Shown one piece after another: positions 9,455-21,135 of a DNA stretch of 64,000 nt. Positions within the stretch are counted from its first letter, which is position 1, and every line of letters begins with the position of its first letter. The stretch lies in NCBI GenBank assembly GCA_948567375.1, contig OX419755.1, forward strand, positions 13,025,001 to 13,089,000, written 5' to 3'. The notes beneath the pieces were generated by a model. It made no database searches. It was given only the letters and a program-made list of their open reading frames with translations, and was not told the origin of the DNA. The translations under genes and the position numbers were made by a program. The stretch comes from Lunularia cruciata (lineage: Eukaryota; Streptophyta; Marchantiopsida; Lunulariales; Lunulariaceae).

Positions 9455-11041
9455 AGAGCATGTACTGCACTCCTAGTCACTACTGTAGCTACCTCCACCT
9501 ATGTTGCTCTGCACATGAAGTCCAAAGCATCTCTATCACCAACATATGAGGTGGAAGCCTCATCATCCAAATCTGATCTCCTCTAAGCAATGGCCATACT
9601 AGCCAATCTCTACTCCAATTGCTCAATCCAAGTAGCCATAGTTGTATCACAAGTAAGGGCAGGTATTGCACCTCTACTAGGTGTAGATCCTCTACCACCT
9701 CATCCTCCATGAACTAGAGCTCCTCTATTTCCTACCATAACAGCCCTACCACTCCGTAACTCCGAGTGTAGGTCAAAGCACCGGTCACTAGTCTGACCAA
9801 ATCTATGGCAATGCTCATACTGCCTCTGTGATGGCTGTGATGCACCAGAGGTATCACGTCCACTACCTTGAATACACTCTCTCCTATGGTGAGGTCCACC
9901 ACAAGTCCAACAAGCAACACCACTACTCATTGGTTGTTGCTGACCCAAAAATGAAGGTAAGGGTCTAACTATAGTATGCCCTCCACTCGCTCCATAAGAT
10001 CTGGGTTGTCCACTCTGTCCTCAGAAACCAATTGGGCGTGGTGCACTCTACTGCACTTTAGAAGAAGTCACAACTGTGGATGAGATCTCCCTACCAAATC
10101 CAGATGTCACCACTCTCTCCTCCACCATGTTGAGCTCAATACGCTCAAGCAAACCAAAGACCACTGCCAAAGTGGGCAAAGTAGCTTGTAACAACGTAGC
10201 ATCACGAACTCTACGTCATAACTCCCTATCTAGTATCCCATGCCAAAGATAGACTACATAGGCCTTAGTAACTCCTTGAGTGAAATTGATCAGTCGTCTC
10301 ATATGAGTGTATGCCTTTTGTAGGCTCTCTCCAGCCTTCTACTGTAACTGCTACAAGCTCCTTAGCTTGTCAGTCCGTACTCATTGGTAGTTCTGCCTCA
10401 AACATTGGAAGAACTCTACCATGGGGTTAAACCCTGGTACCACACTACCTCCTATAGCAATACCTCCACTCATGGAAGCACTATCTCCAACTAGTGCACC
10501 TCCACTAACTCCACCAACACTACTTGAGCTAGAACTCATGGGTACAGCCGATCTACTCTTGGGAACTGAGCCTGAAGTGATAGAGATATAGTTCAAAGAC
10601 CAATATTTGTCTCTATAACTCAATCTCCTCCAAATGAGCTCTCCTAAACTCATGGTAGTTGTCCATTGGTAGACCCTCCAAATGCTAAAACAACCCCTTC
10701 CATGCCATGAAGGGTGTAAACAAAGTCGAGTTCCGCATTTGCTATAGATCACACCAACTATTGAACTCTTGGATGAAGTCATCTAACTCAATGGTACCCA
10801 TTGTACCAGAGTAATGCCTAGGGCCTTTGGAGACCCCATAAATCTCGTCCATGTCCCACAACAACGGTGCGGACATGCCAAGTGCACTCTCAACTAAATC
10901 AACTCTTATGTCAAACTCCAACTCAAAGTCAATTTCCTCTTTCATTGGGACCCAAGATATAGGCTGATACCAAGTGCCACTCCGAGTAAACCCACTGCAT
11001 ACTATAGGGCTAACTCCTCTGGAATCCCCAAAGAACTCCAT
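9455..11041 (-). pseudogene. Gag of element E
   Basis: Minus strand. A plausible start is MEFFGDSRGVSPIVCSG near 11041, followed by an acidic matrix-like region. A capsid block resembling plant retrotransposon gag has TPFMAWKGLFQHLEGLP (about 10670-10740), then KAYTHMRRLINFTQGVTKAY (about 10260-10330). A zinc knuckle CWTCGGPHHRREC (C-X2-C-X3-H-X4-C, about 9865-9910) is followed by a second Cys/His cluster, CHRFGQTSDRCFDLHSEL. Broken by frameshifts near 10380 and by stops. The part 10130-10590 recurs at 54400-54870. Confidence 0.7.
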
Positions 11042-12420
11042 AGTGACAAAGTAACCGCAATTGCAATCGCAAACCAGAATCACAAATTGCAACTGCAAAC
11101 TGCAACCGCAAGTACTTCACCACCAAGTGCCAACACCAACTAAGCACCAACAAGTGCCAATACCCACGGAACACCACCCACTAATGTAACTCTAATTGAG
11201 ATAACTACACTAAGGGAAAGGCAATCAATAACCTACCATCACAACATGCACTCTCATGGTCTGTAGGTCATCACTTCCTACCTCAATGGAGAGAAACAAA
11301 GATAGTTTGACTGGTCATCACTCCAACCTCACTACCAAGAGCACACCAGAGCACCAACACTCTAAATTTAGGGCACCTCACACAAACGTGATGCACAAAC
11401 AAGAAGTAGAAAATGGAGAGAGTCCAATCACAAGAAATCTAAACAAAAACTCTCCATCTCATAAAGCAACACGGGATTGACTCTACCACCATTTGGCATT
11501 TGACATAAGAGAAGTTTGTAGCTAATGTCTTAAGCTACCAAGATCACCAAGAATGAAATCAAATTGCCTCTCCTAGCCAAAGCTACAAGTGTATAGGTAA
11601 CAATGGCACATTAGGACAACAAGTGAGGATGGACCAGATGGCTAGGGCACTAGTCTAGGAATAAGAGATCTAGGGGTCAAACCCTATTGCGCACAATCTA
11701 GCAAGGTGGACAGATTTTGCCAAACAATGACCAACATTTACTCCAAACTAGTTAGCCTCACGCCAGCAAGCTAGCTTGTTGGCCCTTCTAGGCCTTCATA
11801 GCCTCTCATAGCTCACAGCCCTATGCCTCCAAATGCCAAAATGAGGCCGTTCTTCTTGCCACTTTGAACCCTCTCCAAATCTGGCAAAACTCCTCCAAAT
11901 CTGCAAAAACTCCTCCAAACTTGCAAAACTCATCTAAATCTGGCCAACCAGCAAAACTCCTCCAAATCTGGCCAAAATTTGACGTAAACTCCAACAAAAA
12001 TTTGACATAAAATTTGACATAAACCCTAAAGTTGGCTGACCACCAAATCCTCCATTAACTCTTCACTCGAGCCAAATTGAAAAAATGAGTTTCTCCAAAT
12101 CACAAATTCACGAGTATAGGTTCCCAACTCCTCCTTCAATTTTACTTTTTGAGCACAACTCGCAACAAATTGGTCTTGTCTTCACCTCATGAGCTCCAAA
12201 TCACAACCATTGCTTGAAATTTGCTTCTTCTTTGCTAAAAAATTGGCCAACGCTTCCGTACACCATCTGCCTTATTGCCAATTCTGAATCCACCAACGAG
12301 CTTTTGCACACTAGGGAAAAATTAAACTTTGATTGAGCTACCAACGATCCACCGAGCTTGGAGATACCACCAACACTCACAGTTCCTACACCCAATTTCC
12401 CCCTAACTTCACTTCTTTGA
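11042..12420 (-). other. Leader region of element E
   Basis: No credible coding frame. It contains short A/C-rich direct repeats (11870-12020: repeated cctccaaatctg(g/c) and aaaatttgacataaa units) and a tRNA-like segment at 11626-11690. It joins gag to the putative LTR. Confidence 0.45.
11626..11690 (+). repeat. tRNA-like sequence, possible SINE head
   Basis: Contains an A-box-like stretch (gatggctagggcact) and, about 35 bases on, a B-box-like ggtcaaaccc, spaced as in a tRNA gene or the 5' end of a tRNA-derived SINE. The cloverleaf is poor, so it is unlikely to be a working tRNA. No poly(A) tail or second copy was identified in the window. Confidence 0.35.
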
Positions 12421-12859
12421 TGTAATCAGATTGTTTACAACTCTTGAATCCACTCAACTCAGATCAATACTTGATCTATCACTCTATAAACGGCCAACAA
12501 TTGTGCACTGATTACAATCAAACCACACTCCTCTAACTAAAAGAATCCAAGGGACGCTCACCGGCCTCTATCCACCATATCCTAGAACTCGAAGGCTCAA
12601 CATCAGAGAAGTGAGCCCTCTAGAGCTGCACCTCAAAAGTATACCCCTAGACTCGAGCTAGGTCTGAAACCCTAACGGTCCCATTGACGGCACACTCAAT
12701 GGTGCAAATGGTGCAAAGTGATGCTGGGCCCCATCGTGAAGTCAATACCCCGAACATGAAATCTAACTGTCAAAAAATAGTCTATGGGAAATTGCTGAAA
12801 TACCTCTAACTACTATCATTGCAACTCCAGTGTCCAAGCAATCTAGATGTGACGCTACA
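12421..12859 (-). repeat. Putative 5' LTR of element E
   Basis: Segment bounded by TG...CA (tgtaatcag at 12421, gacgctaca ending 12859) at the 5' side of the gag leader. A related block occurs at about 36660-37047 and also ends in gctaca. No convincing Met-type PBS was seen inside it and the second LTR is outside the window, so the limits are tentative. Confidence 0.45.
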
Positions 12860-13979
12860 AATGATGTGACAACCTCATATCGAAACTATTGACATCCAGC
12901 CCCATTTTACCTCTTTGTCTCTCTCTTGTATGGCATGATAAGGCCTTCCCATCCTTTGTGTTTGTTGCGTGGTCACCTTTCTTTAACTTTCAGGATCAAA
13001 ATTTGAAACTGTGGGGGAATCATCGTATCTTCCCTTCATAGAAGTAGACCACTTGAACCCTACTACTTTGAATCAAGAGTTCACCCAATGCAATGATCTT
13101 CTTGCTAGATTATGCAGTTCATAAGTAGCAGAGGTATCGACACTTAAAATTGACAATTGAGATTTTGGGTACTCCGTTTGGGTTCATAGTGTTGACATAT
13201 AATTAGTATAGCTAATTAGCTAGGACCAAACTAACAAAGATTTTGAAAATTTATTTAGGATATAGAAATTAGAAATTATTATTTTATATAAAATATTTTT
13301 GGTATACTAAAAATTTAAATATTTCTAAAATGAAATGAGAATTGTAACATTGTTCCTAAATCATGGGAATGTATATTATGCAGAGCTTCAAAAATTTATT
13401 TGTATATTGCGCACAACTCAAGAAGCTTTGGTCACTTGTATTTATATGCTGTAATTAATGATAAAATTCAGATTAAGTCAATGTTGACCTCTATATTTCA
13501 AATTTCATTAATCTATATTACCCTAAAATTTATTTTTTTACCTTCTCAAAATAATATAAACAGGTGTACATATCTTATTTTACAACATTTTGTATTTTTT
13601 CCTTCTTTAGATATATTATATATTTTGGCTAGTATAATCCACATTAATAAACTGTTTCCCGTGGTGACATTACATAGCATCAATGGATACCTCCTAGTTC
13701 CCACCGGCCGTCTTGGTGTCAACGCACTTGCATTATTAAAACGTAGATCATATGACCTTTTGAGTGGTCTCATTTCCACATTACCTCTTTCTTTGAAATG
13801 AATCCCAAAAAATTTATAACGGTTGATTTAGGAAGAATCTCCTCATGAATATTCAGCATCAATAATATGATTAGTATACGTTGTACCAAAATCATTGAAG
13901 ATATTTCGTAATCTGGTACTAATATTCTATATTTGACACTAATTCTTCTTTACCTCCATTTTCATCAGATATTAACCAC
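12860..13979. other. AT-rich DNA without recognisable gene
   Basis: Low-GC sequence, especially 13200-13620. The open stretch at 13400-13801 has a composition expected of AT-rich noise and no domain. Nothing else supported. Confidence 0.5.
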
Positions 13980-14570
13980 ACTGATTGATGGGTTAAAAGA
14001 TTATGGACAGGTGCTACGAGAAAGCCACATTTAAATTTCCTTTGCGTTTTTTTTCTTGTTTACAAAATTTCTCATCATTCTCATTATTCAAAGGATAAAA
14101 CAAGAAATTAATTTAGCCATTTTTCTGATAAGTAGTGGAAAATTTAGTGGAAAAGGATACTGTTCAATTCAAGTCTAGATTGAGAAGAATACTTAACATA
14201 TTGATCCACATTATTTAGCACTTCTTCTTACACCTTTGATAAGTTTTGCCAACTTAAATTCCAACGTACAACCGTCAAAATCTTAATCACTTGATACTCT
14301 GTAACGCTCTAGATATATATTTACTTTGGGTGTTTCATTGTAGAAATTGAGAAGTACTTTTGCTTCTCAGGATATGGGGCACATCCTTCTAGGGTTCTGC
14401 CTGAAGTTTATCACTCAAGACCACTCAAATTTATTCTTACCGTTCTTAACGAATCCGAGTTCATACATCTTCATTATAGTATGTATATTGATGTATAACC
14501 TTGTTAACAATATTGTTCTCTCGAGTCAATTAATATTTAATCCTCTAAAACTTCTCTTTGCTTTTTATCC
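13980..14570 (+). repeat. Dispersed repeat, copy 1 (gag-like relic)
   Basis: Aligns by eye with 36023-36560 in the same orientation, sharing phrases such as caagaa(a/g)t(t)aat(t/c)tagccat and agaatacttaacatatt. In the better copy a short plus-strand frame reads EYIVQFESKLRRILN, resembling the capsid core of retrotransposon gag. Here it is fully decayed. Confidence 0.5.
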
Positions 14571-15201
14571 TCTGTAAAGACAAAATAGATCTCTCGATCA
14601 CCAAGTTACTTGTCCCGCAGATGAGAGAGCAGACCCATGTGAAGAAATAACTTGAAAGTTTTGAATGTTTCCATAATTTACAGTGATAATTTTTACAAAA
14701 CATAATGATCAAATACTTTCTTACTAAGATTATATTTCATTTGTCACATTCTTCATCCATAAAAATTTTGGAAAACCTGGGGATAATGCAAATACATATA
14801 GCATGCAAATACCTGTTGCTTCCTCCACAACATGAACATAAGTGTACAATCGTGTTCACGCACTTTCTCTGGTCTTGGGCTGCCAGAGGTTTGGCTGGAG
14901 ATGCAATTCGGGGCTATCCGGCCTCGGGGATGAGGGACTACAATACTTACATTATTATTATTATAGATTATTATACTTAATTCCACAATTATAATAAATC
15001 ACTGTTATAGTAATTGGCGGACGTCTTTATACGTGAGCAAAACTCACAGAGATGTGTCCGTATCCTTCCTTCTCTGGCGGTTTACTGGGAAATAGCTGTT
15101 TCAGCAAAACCACTGATGCAACGCAGCACTGGTGGTTTCGATCGATGTGCTTCATCGGGAGCAGAGCTGCTGTGGAGAGCGGAGAAGAAGTCTTGTTGAA
15201 G
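14571..15201. other. Intergenic DNA with AT microsatellite
   Basis: No gene seen. An (ATT)n tract lies at about 14951-14978. A GC-richer patch at 14870-14940 interrupts AT-rich DNA and has no recognised function. Confidence 0.4.
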
Positions 15202-17153
15202 ATGGAGAACTCGCGGGGAAGAAGACGATTGGGGTTTACTCTGACCTTGATGCTTGCGTGGATTATCATAGAATGCGTTGCTGCTGACACGGGATCACGC
15301 GAGGATGCATTTGTAGATTATTCGGGGATGTCGTCCAAACGGAGTGCGATCAAAAGTTTCACAGGTGAACATAGACCGCTCTATTTCCAGTTCTTTGCGT
15401 CATGGATTGATTAATTGATTGATTCGATGATGTCATTTTCGTAAATATGCAGAGGATTTCCTCTAAGGTTTCGCTCAAATTCGAGAGGTCATGTTTAAAA
15501 TTTAGATTCGGGTTACCAAACGATGGTACTTACTTCCAATTTTGCATACATTCAGTTGCGGCTATTTTCTCCGGGGGTTTCCTTCCTGGGGGACTGGCTG
15601 AACCACAACTGTTCGAAATGAAATTAAAATTCTGTGTACCAGTATTAGAGAAACGCGAACCTGGCCGGGAGTTGAAGAGTCCAGAATTAGACTCAAAGTT
15701 GACATTAAGTGAGTTTATACCAAATATACTTTTACCAAATGTATGAGCAGTTGGAAACCAAGGGATCCCACTCAAAGAGGGCATGAATTCTAACAGTGCT
15801 GAAATCCAAATGCAATCCATGAAGTCGTTTGATCGGCCTTCTTTCTTGGTGCACGCTGATGCTCTCCAGTCAATTTGGTCTTCTCTACCAAATTCGAGAA
15901 TATGAAGACCTGTTTTCCTGCTGCGCTCTCTTTCTGGTTTCTTTAGATGAAGAAGGCGTATGATTTGTAGGCTGTACACTAGCTTTCGGTGTTTCCATTC
16001 AATGATCATGACTCAATATAATTGTCGAATACGGGCCCTCGTTACGACGTACTCCTTACTCGTCGTGAGCGTCTCTGTTTTCTGTGATGTTCATGACCTG
16101 TCTCGAAACAAAGTTTGATTATCTTCGACTTTGCGCAGGATATTACAGTGAAACTTGCGGGAGATATCGCTTCCAAATCTGTCAACTACATGAAGGTTTG
16201 TTCTGGGAAGGAGTCTATTTTGCTATCCTACCAGTATACCTTGGACTGCATATAAAACATGTGCTTGCAGAAAATTTGAAATCATACCGACTATCCTTGT
16301 CGGGAACAATATACCGAGCATAACTAGCGAATTCAAGAAAAGCTTCTTGCTGTATCTTTTCACTCAAAGAGACTGCAAAACAACTAAAAAAGCGGGCATA
16401 TGATTGAAGAGTACTGAGTAGAGACGAGCTGAGGACGTTGTTGTGTGCTGCTCTGATGCAGGAGTTGATGTGGTGATGTGCTTGAGCGGAGCCTAGTGAG
16501 TCAAGGGCTCATGGATGGATGCTCATTCTGTCGTGCGGAGCCTGCTGGCACCACTATTGACGAGGGCCGTGACAACATCCGGCCGGGGTCGTGTAACATC
16601 CTAATACCCAGTGCTATTTTTTCCGTCATGAGTTGTCGAGTGAATTGCTAGGAATTGTCCTCCGTGTCATAATGTACACCGTAAGTTTTTCAGGTTGAGG
16701 TGCTCAACTTCTCTAGCTGTTGAACTTCTCCTTTAGCAACAGGTGGTCAATTTGAATTGGGTGTTTCATATCCAGGACACCAGTGAGTTCTTTTTCAATC
16801 CAGAAGCGCCTTCTGAGTGGGACGGAAGGTTCTCTATGTGGGGAAAGGTAAGATCGTACCACCTCAAGTATGGATGACCCGCAGTTTTAGTTTCGTGTTA
16901 TATAAGACTTGTAGTTGTGAAACTTGAATCAGCTGTGGACTCTCCATAGCTGAGTTTTCTCTCGAGTGATCAGAGTTGACGCAATCAACCTTAGAAGAAA
17001 ACACACATTGATCTGAGTGACGTTATACTTACTGAGTTGGATCAGGTGGTGGGCTTCACGAGCTGGATTGTGCTGCGGAGAATTGTAGCTCTTCCTTCAA
17101 GACAGGAGATCCATTCTAGTGGCACTGTTCTGCGAATGCTTGTTAACCAGTAA
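15202..17153 (+). CDS. Candidate four-exon gene, small secreted or membrane protein (unknown)
   Basis: Proposed exons 15202-15364, 16149-16195, 16743-16847 and 17046-17153. All introns are GT...AG and the phases agree (first junction splits a Val codon, the others are phase 0), giving about 140 codons and a TAA stop. Exon 1 begins MENSRGRRRLGFTLTLMLAW and continues IIIECVAADTG: basic residues then a hydrophobic core, typical of a signal peptide or signal anchor with a possible cleavage after VAA. Exons 2-3 read VKLAGDIASKSVNYMK and VVNLNWVFHIQDTSEFFF. No family recognised. Local GC is higher than in the retroelement DNA. It could be a chance assembly of short frames; phase agreement over three introns is the main support. 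Confidence 0.35.
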
Positions 17154-17263
17154 TTTATATGGTCAGATTAGAGACTTCAGTGCCTCTTGAATTATGCAAC
17201 AACATGACAAAGAAGCATTACAGTAGATTTTAAGCAACCTAGACCTGCCCATTACTGGCAAGA

Positions 17264-17581
17264 CGTAACTATTCTGCAGAATCCTGTCTTCCTACGATCC
17301 TAGTAAGAAAAAGACCCAGACTTAAAGCTCTATCTAGTATGCAAGATCGTCCGTGGAGAATAAAATCTGAATAAACTCAGGAATCGGACACCTTGCTTAG
17401 TCACAGGAAATCATGTTTAGGCGTAACTATCCTGCATGATCTAGCTTTCCTGTCTTCTTACGCTCTTAGTAAGAAAGGATCCACACACTTCGAGCTCTAA
17501 TCGGCAAAATTGGCAGTGGAGAATAGAATCTGAACGAACTCAGGAATCGCACACCTTGCTTATACACAGAAAATCAAGTTT
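17264..17581. repeat. Tandem duplication, unit about 158 bp
   Basis: Two adjacent imperfect copies. The phrase cgtaacta(t) recurs at 17264 and 17422, and caggaatcg(g/c)acaccttgctta recurs near each end. Non-coding as far as can be seen. Confidence 0.8.
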
Positions 17582-18582
17582 CAACTGAGCATATGTACTA
17601 TGTCGGATGTTTTCCTCTTCATTTGTACATACTCTTCAAACTTGTCGAAGGGACGGTACAGCTGGATTATCATGTTTCCTCTCGTTTAGATTAGATCTGT
17701 TCTTGAGATACAAAGAGGAAAGGTGCTTGTGCCCCTTTTTAAGAACAAGATGCTTGATGTTTAAAAAGTACCACTCATTGCCAAAATGTTTTCTTTTGCG
17801 AAAGAAACGTGAAAATCGATGGTTACTTTTGTTTTATATGTCATGGCAGACATTAAAGTCAAATTTGTCTACGAATGTTGAGTTGAGACTCAAAAAAGAT
17901 AACACCCTTCACCTCCTTAGCAGAGACAAATACTTTTTCGCGCCGTTAGATAATCCGCTGTTCCGACAGTCGGTATAATTTCGTCCGGTTAGGAACTTAA
18001 AAGTGTCGACAAGCTCTGTAAATGCTGTTGGCTGCTGGCTTGTAGAAGTCGTCTTGTTGTAGCTCATGCGCATGTTTAGTTTCCAACGTCGGCCATAACA
18101 CACACCGTTCTCAACACCAAAGTCTTAATAAGTCGATCACATCTAATCATAGGTTATTACATGGTGTTGATAACCTTCCTCTGTCACAACGAGGATTGTC
18201 TCTAATCAAAGTTCGACGGAACGGTCATCGCTTTGGCACCCACTATACCAAAACCTTGGGTTAAACCTTCGACTTTGAACTTAAACTGGTGTACGGCAGG
18301 TTTGTGTAGTGTACAACATTACAGATCAAGTTGTTCAAGATCAACTAATTCAAGTTGTTGGAGATCAACTAAGTCTCAACGTTAAACTCAAGTTGTTCCG
18401 GGTTTTGGCTTCTAATATTCATCTGGTGTTAGTTGCAACTCATATATGTCTCTTTTGGTTTAGTTTCCCTGTACTTAGGCCAAAAGCACCGGTCAAGATT
18501 TCTTCACATCCCCAACAAGTTCGATGAATTCCAACTCTATGATGAATTCCAACTCTATTCATAGTCTGATTGTTACATGCAT
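17582..18582. other. Intergenic DNA, no recognised gene
   Basis: The open stretch at 17607-17978 (plus) lacks a domain. A short block at 18268-18340 resembles 32250-32330 (shared cttgaacttaaactggtgta-like text followed by acagatcaa), so it is repeat-derived. Nothing else supported. Confidence 0.4.
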
Positions 18583-19125
18583 ATGGTACGCACCTCAGAC
18601 ACAATTAACATTACCTTTGCTGTGAACACATTCAGCATACTGTTCATCTCGATAGGCGTACCTGCGCAGCCATCAGATTTAAAAATAGCATGCTTTACAG
18701 ACGGTACTAAACGTAACAGTCGTCCTATTATGCCAAAATTATGTTAATTCCGGGGAGACTCAACTGCAGGTCACCATGTACAACCTAGTAGGGTACCCAG
18801 CATTTCCACTTTTAGTTAATATGTACGTCAGGTTATGAACTATACAGCACTGCTATGATCAATCTTCGTCTACAGGGTTTAAGAACCATAAACATATTAA
18901 TGATTTTCACTAGTGAGTCTCTTGAGCGCTGCAGCTCATAAAAGGGTTCTTAGTGTTGGAGCTTATTAATCAACTCACAGTTTCTTTCAATGCTATTTGG
19001 ATTTCTATATTGTTCTCTATCGATCCCAGGAATGACGATTGATAACGTCGTAGTGTAGTGTAGGTGAATGATTGTGCATGTTTCCGATCCATTCTGGAAG
19101 ACAATTTCAAGTGCGATAAGCTAGT
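18583..19125 (-). repeat. 3' flank of the HNL locus, duplicated at 58690-59175
   Basis: Collinear with 58690-59175 over about 500 bp (for example tttccacttttagttaatatg and gatcccaggaa(t/c)gacgattg in both). An extra ~70 bp around 18960-19027 is present only here. In both places it lies just beyond the 3' end of an LRR array on the minus strand, so it marks a segmental duplication. Confidence 0.9.
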
Positions 19126-19143
19126 CAGGTCTTACAACGAAGT

Positions 19144-19203
19144 AATAGGAGGACAGTTGGATAGAGCAACAACCGTCTATGTTGACGGTCACGAGTTCGA
19201 ATC
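19144..19203 (+). repeat. tRNA-like sequence (A and B boxes)
   Basis: Contains cagttggatagagc (D-arm/A box), a short self-complementary anticodon-like arm, and gagttcgaatct (T-loop/B box) at correct spacing. The acceptor and T stems do not pair well, so this is more likely a decayed tRNA or a tRNA-derived SINE head than a working gene. The paralogous flank near 59175 lacks it. Confidence 0.4.
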
Positions 19204-19681
19204 TTAAAGGCTTGCGTGAAGTGCACGTTAAACATTATCTACCAGTAGTAGTCCGTCTCCAAACAATCTAGCGTTTCCAAGTTGCCTAAGTTTCCGAAGT
19301 CTCTAAGTTTCTGAAACTGCTGGGAAGGGCCTGCAGCCCTGGACAGTCTCGCAGCCTCAAATCCTTCAGGCGAAGAAGTCCCCCGATCGAGTCCGGCAAT
19401 GACTGCAGTTTCTCGCACTCAGATAAGTCTAGCGTTTCCAAGTTAAAGGCTTGCGTGAAGTGCACGTTAAACATTATCTACCAGTAGTAGGCCGTCTCCA
19501 AACAATCTAGCGTTTCCAAGTTGCCTAAGTTTCCGAAGTCTCTAGGTTTCCGAAACTTGCTGGGAAGGGCCATCAAAGAAGTCCAGGCGAAGAAGTCCCC
19601 CGATCGAGTCCGGCAATGACTGCAGTTTCTCGCACTCAGATAAGTCTAGCGTTTCCAAGTTGCCTAAGTTTCCCAAACTGC
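19204..19681. repeat. Tandem duplication, period 239 bp, at the end of the LRR array
   Basis: The segment beginning ttaaaggcttgcgtgaagtg at 19204 recurs at 19443. It includes flank sequence plus part of an LRR unit. The period is not a multiple of three, so it breaks the minus-strand LRR frame (open stretches 19286-19474 and 19542-20192). Confidence 0.85.
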
Positions 19682-21135
19682 TGGGAAGGGCCTGCAGCCC
19701 TGGACAGTCTCGCAGCCTCGAATCCTTCAGGCGAAGAAGTCCCCCGATCGAGTCCGGCAATGACTGCAGTTTGTGGCAGTCAGATAAGTCTAGCGTTTCC
19801 AAGTTGCCTAAGTTTCCCAAACTGCTGGGAAGGGCCTGCAGCAGCCCTGGACAGTCTCGCAGCCTCAAATCCTTCAGGCGAAGAAGTCCCCCGATCGAGT
19901 CCGGCAATGACTGCAGTCCCCAGCACCCAGATAAGTCTAGCGTTTCCAAGTTGCCTAAGTTTCCGAAACTGCTGGGAAGGGCCTGCAGCAGCCCTGAACA
20001 CCAGCCCATATTCAAATCCTTCAGGCGAAGAAGTCGCAGCCTCAAATCCTTCAGGCGAAGAAGTCCCCCGATCGAGTCCGGCAATGACTGCAGTCCCCAG
20101 CACCCAGATAAGTCTAGCGTTTCCAAGTTGCCTAAGTTTCCGAAACTGCTGGGAAGGGCCTGCAGCAGCCCTGAACACCAGCCCATATTCAAATCCTTCA
20201 GGCGAAGAAGTCCCCTAAGTTTCCGAAGTCTCTAGGTTTCCGAAACTGCTGGGAAGGGCCATCAAAGAAGTCCAGGCGAAGAAGTCCCCCGATCGAGTCC
20301 GGCAATGACTGCAGTTTCTCGCACTCAGATAAGTCTAGCGTTTCCAAGTTGCCTAAGTTTCCGAAACTGCTGGGAAGGGCCTGCAGCCCTGGACACAAGG
20401 GCAGCCTCAAATCCTTCAGGCGACGAAGTCCCCCGATCGAGTCCGGCAATGACTGCAGTTTGTGGCACTCAGATAAGTCTAGCGTTTCCAAGTTGCCTAA
20501 GTTTCCGAAACTGCTGGGAAGGGCCTGCAGCCCTGGACAGTCTCGCAGCCTCAAATCCTTCAGGCGAAGAAGTCCCCCGATCGAGTCCGGCAATGACTGC
20601 AGTTCCCGGCACCGAGATAAGTCTAGCGTTTCCAAGTTGCCTAAGTTTCCCAAACTGCTGGGAAGGGCCTGCAGCCCTGGACACAAGGGCAGACTCAAAT
20701 CCTTCAGGCGAAGAAGTCCCCCGATCGAGTCCGGCAATGACTGCAGTCCCCAGCACCCAGATAAGTCTAGCGTTTCCAAGTTGCCTAAGTTTCCGAAACT
20801 GCTGGGAAGGGCCTGCAACCCTGGACAGCCTCGCAGCCTCAAATCCTTCAGGCGAAGAAGTCCCCCGATCGAGTCCGGCAATGACTGCAGTTCCCGGCAC
20901 CGAGATAAGTCTAGCGTTTCCAAGTTGCCTAAGTTTCCGAAACTGCTGGGAAGGGCCTGCAACCCTGGACAGCCTCGCAGCCTCAAATCCTTCAGGCGAA
21001 GAAGTCCCCCGATCGAGTCCGGCAATGACTGCAGTTTGTGGCACCGAGATAAGTCTAGCGTTTCCAAGTTGCCTAAGTTTCCGAAACTGCTGGGAAGGGC
21101 CTGCAACCCTGGACAGCCTCGCAGCCTCAAATCCT
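19260..21135 (-). pseudogene. Out-of-frame continuation of the HNL LRR array
   Basis: About a dozen more copies of the 144-bp unit lie downstream of the HNL stop codon. Each unit encodes two 24-residue LRRs (core phrases GLQALPSSFGNLGNLETLDL and LQSLPDSIGGLLRLKDL). The frame changes at a 56-bp partial unit (21169-21224), at a 77-bp extra piece (about 20200-20290) and at the 239-bp duplication. The open pieces 20198-21388, 19542-20192 and 19286-19474 cannot be read in the HNL frame. The units are almost identical, so the array expanded or homogenised recently. An allele without the 56-bp piece would encode a longer receptor. Confidence 0.85.

Larger units (their letters stand above)
5888..12859 (-). 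mobile_element. LTR retrotransposon with captured DNA methyltransferase (element E), partial
   Basis: Minus-strand element. From high to low coordinates: putative LTR (12421-12859), long leader, gag (about 11041-9455), aspartic protease (about 8345-7860), cytosine-5 DNA methyltransferase (7403-6465), and the linker opening a Ty3-type RT (6075-5888). There it is cut by element A, so RT, RNase H and integrase would lie left of the window. A solo family-1 LTR splits it at 8712-9449. The methyltransferase frame is continuous with the pol reading frame upstream of motif I, so it is part of the polyprotein and not a neighbouring gene. Many stops show the copy is dead. Fragments of related elements are at 36660-37047 and 54400-54870. 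Confidence 0.82.

Noticed and set aside
19144-19203. Working tRNA gene
   Set aside because: Acceptor and T stems do not pair and the anticodon loop lacks the usual T33, so only a tRNA-like relic is claimed.
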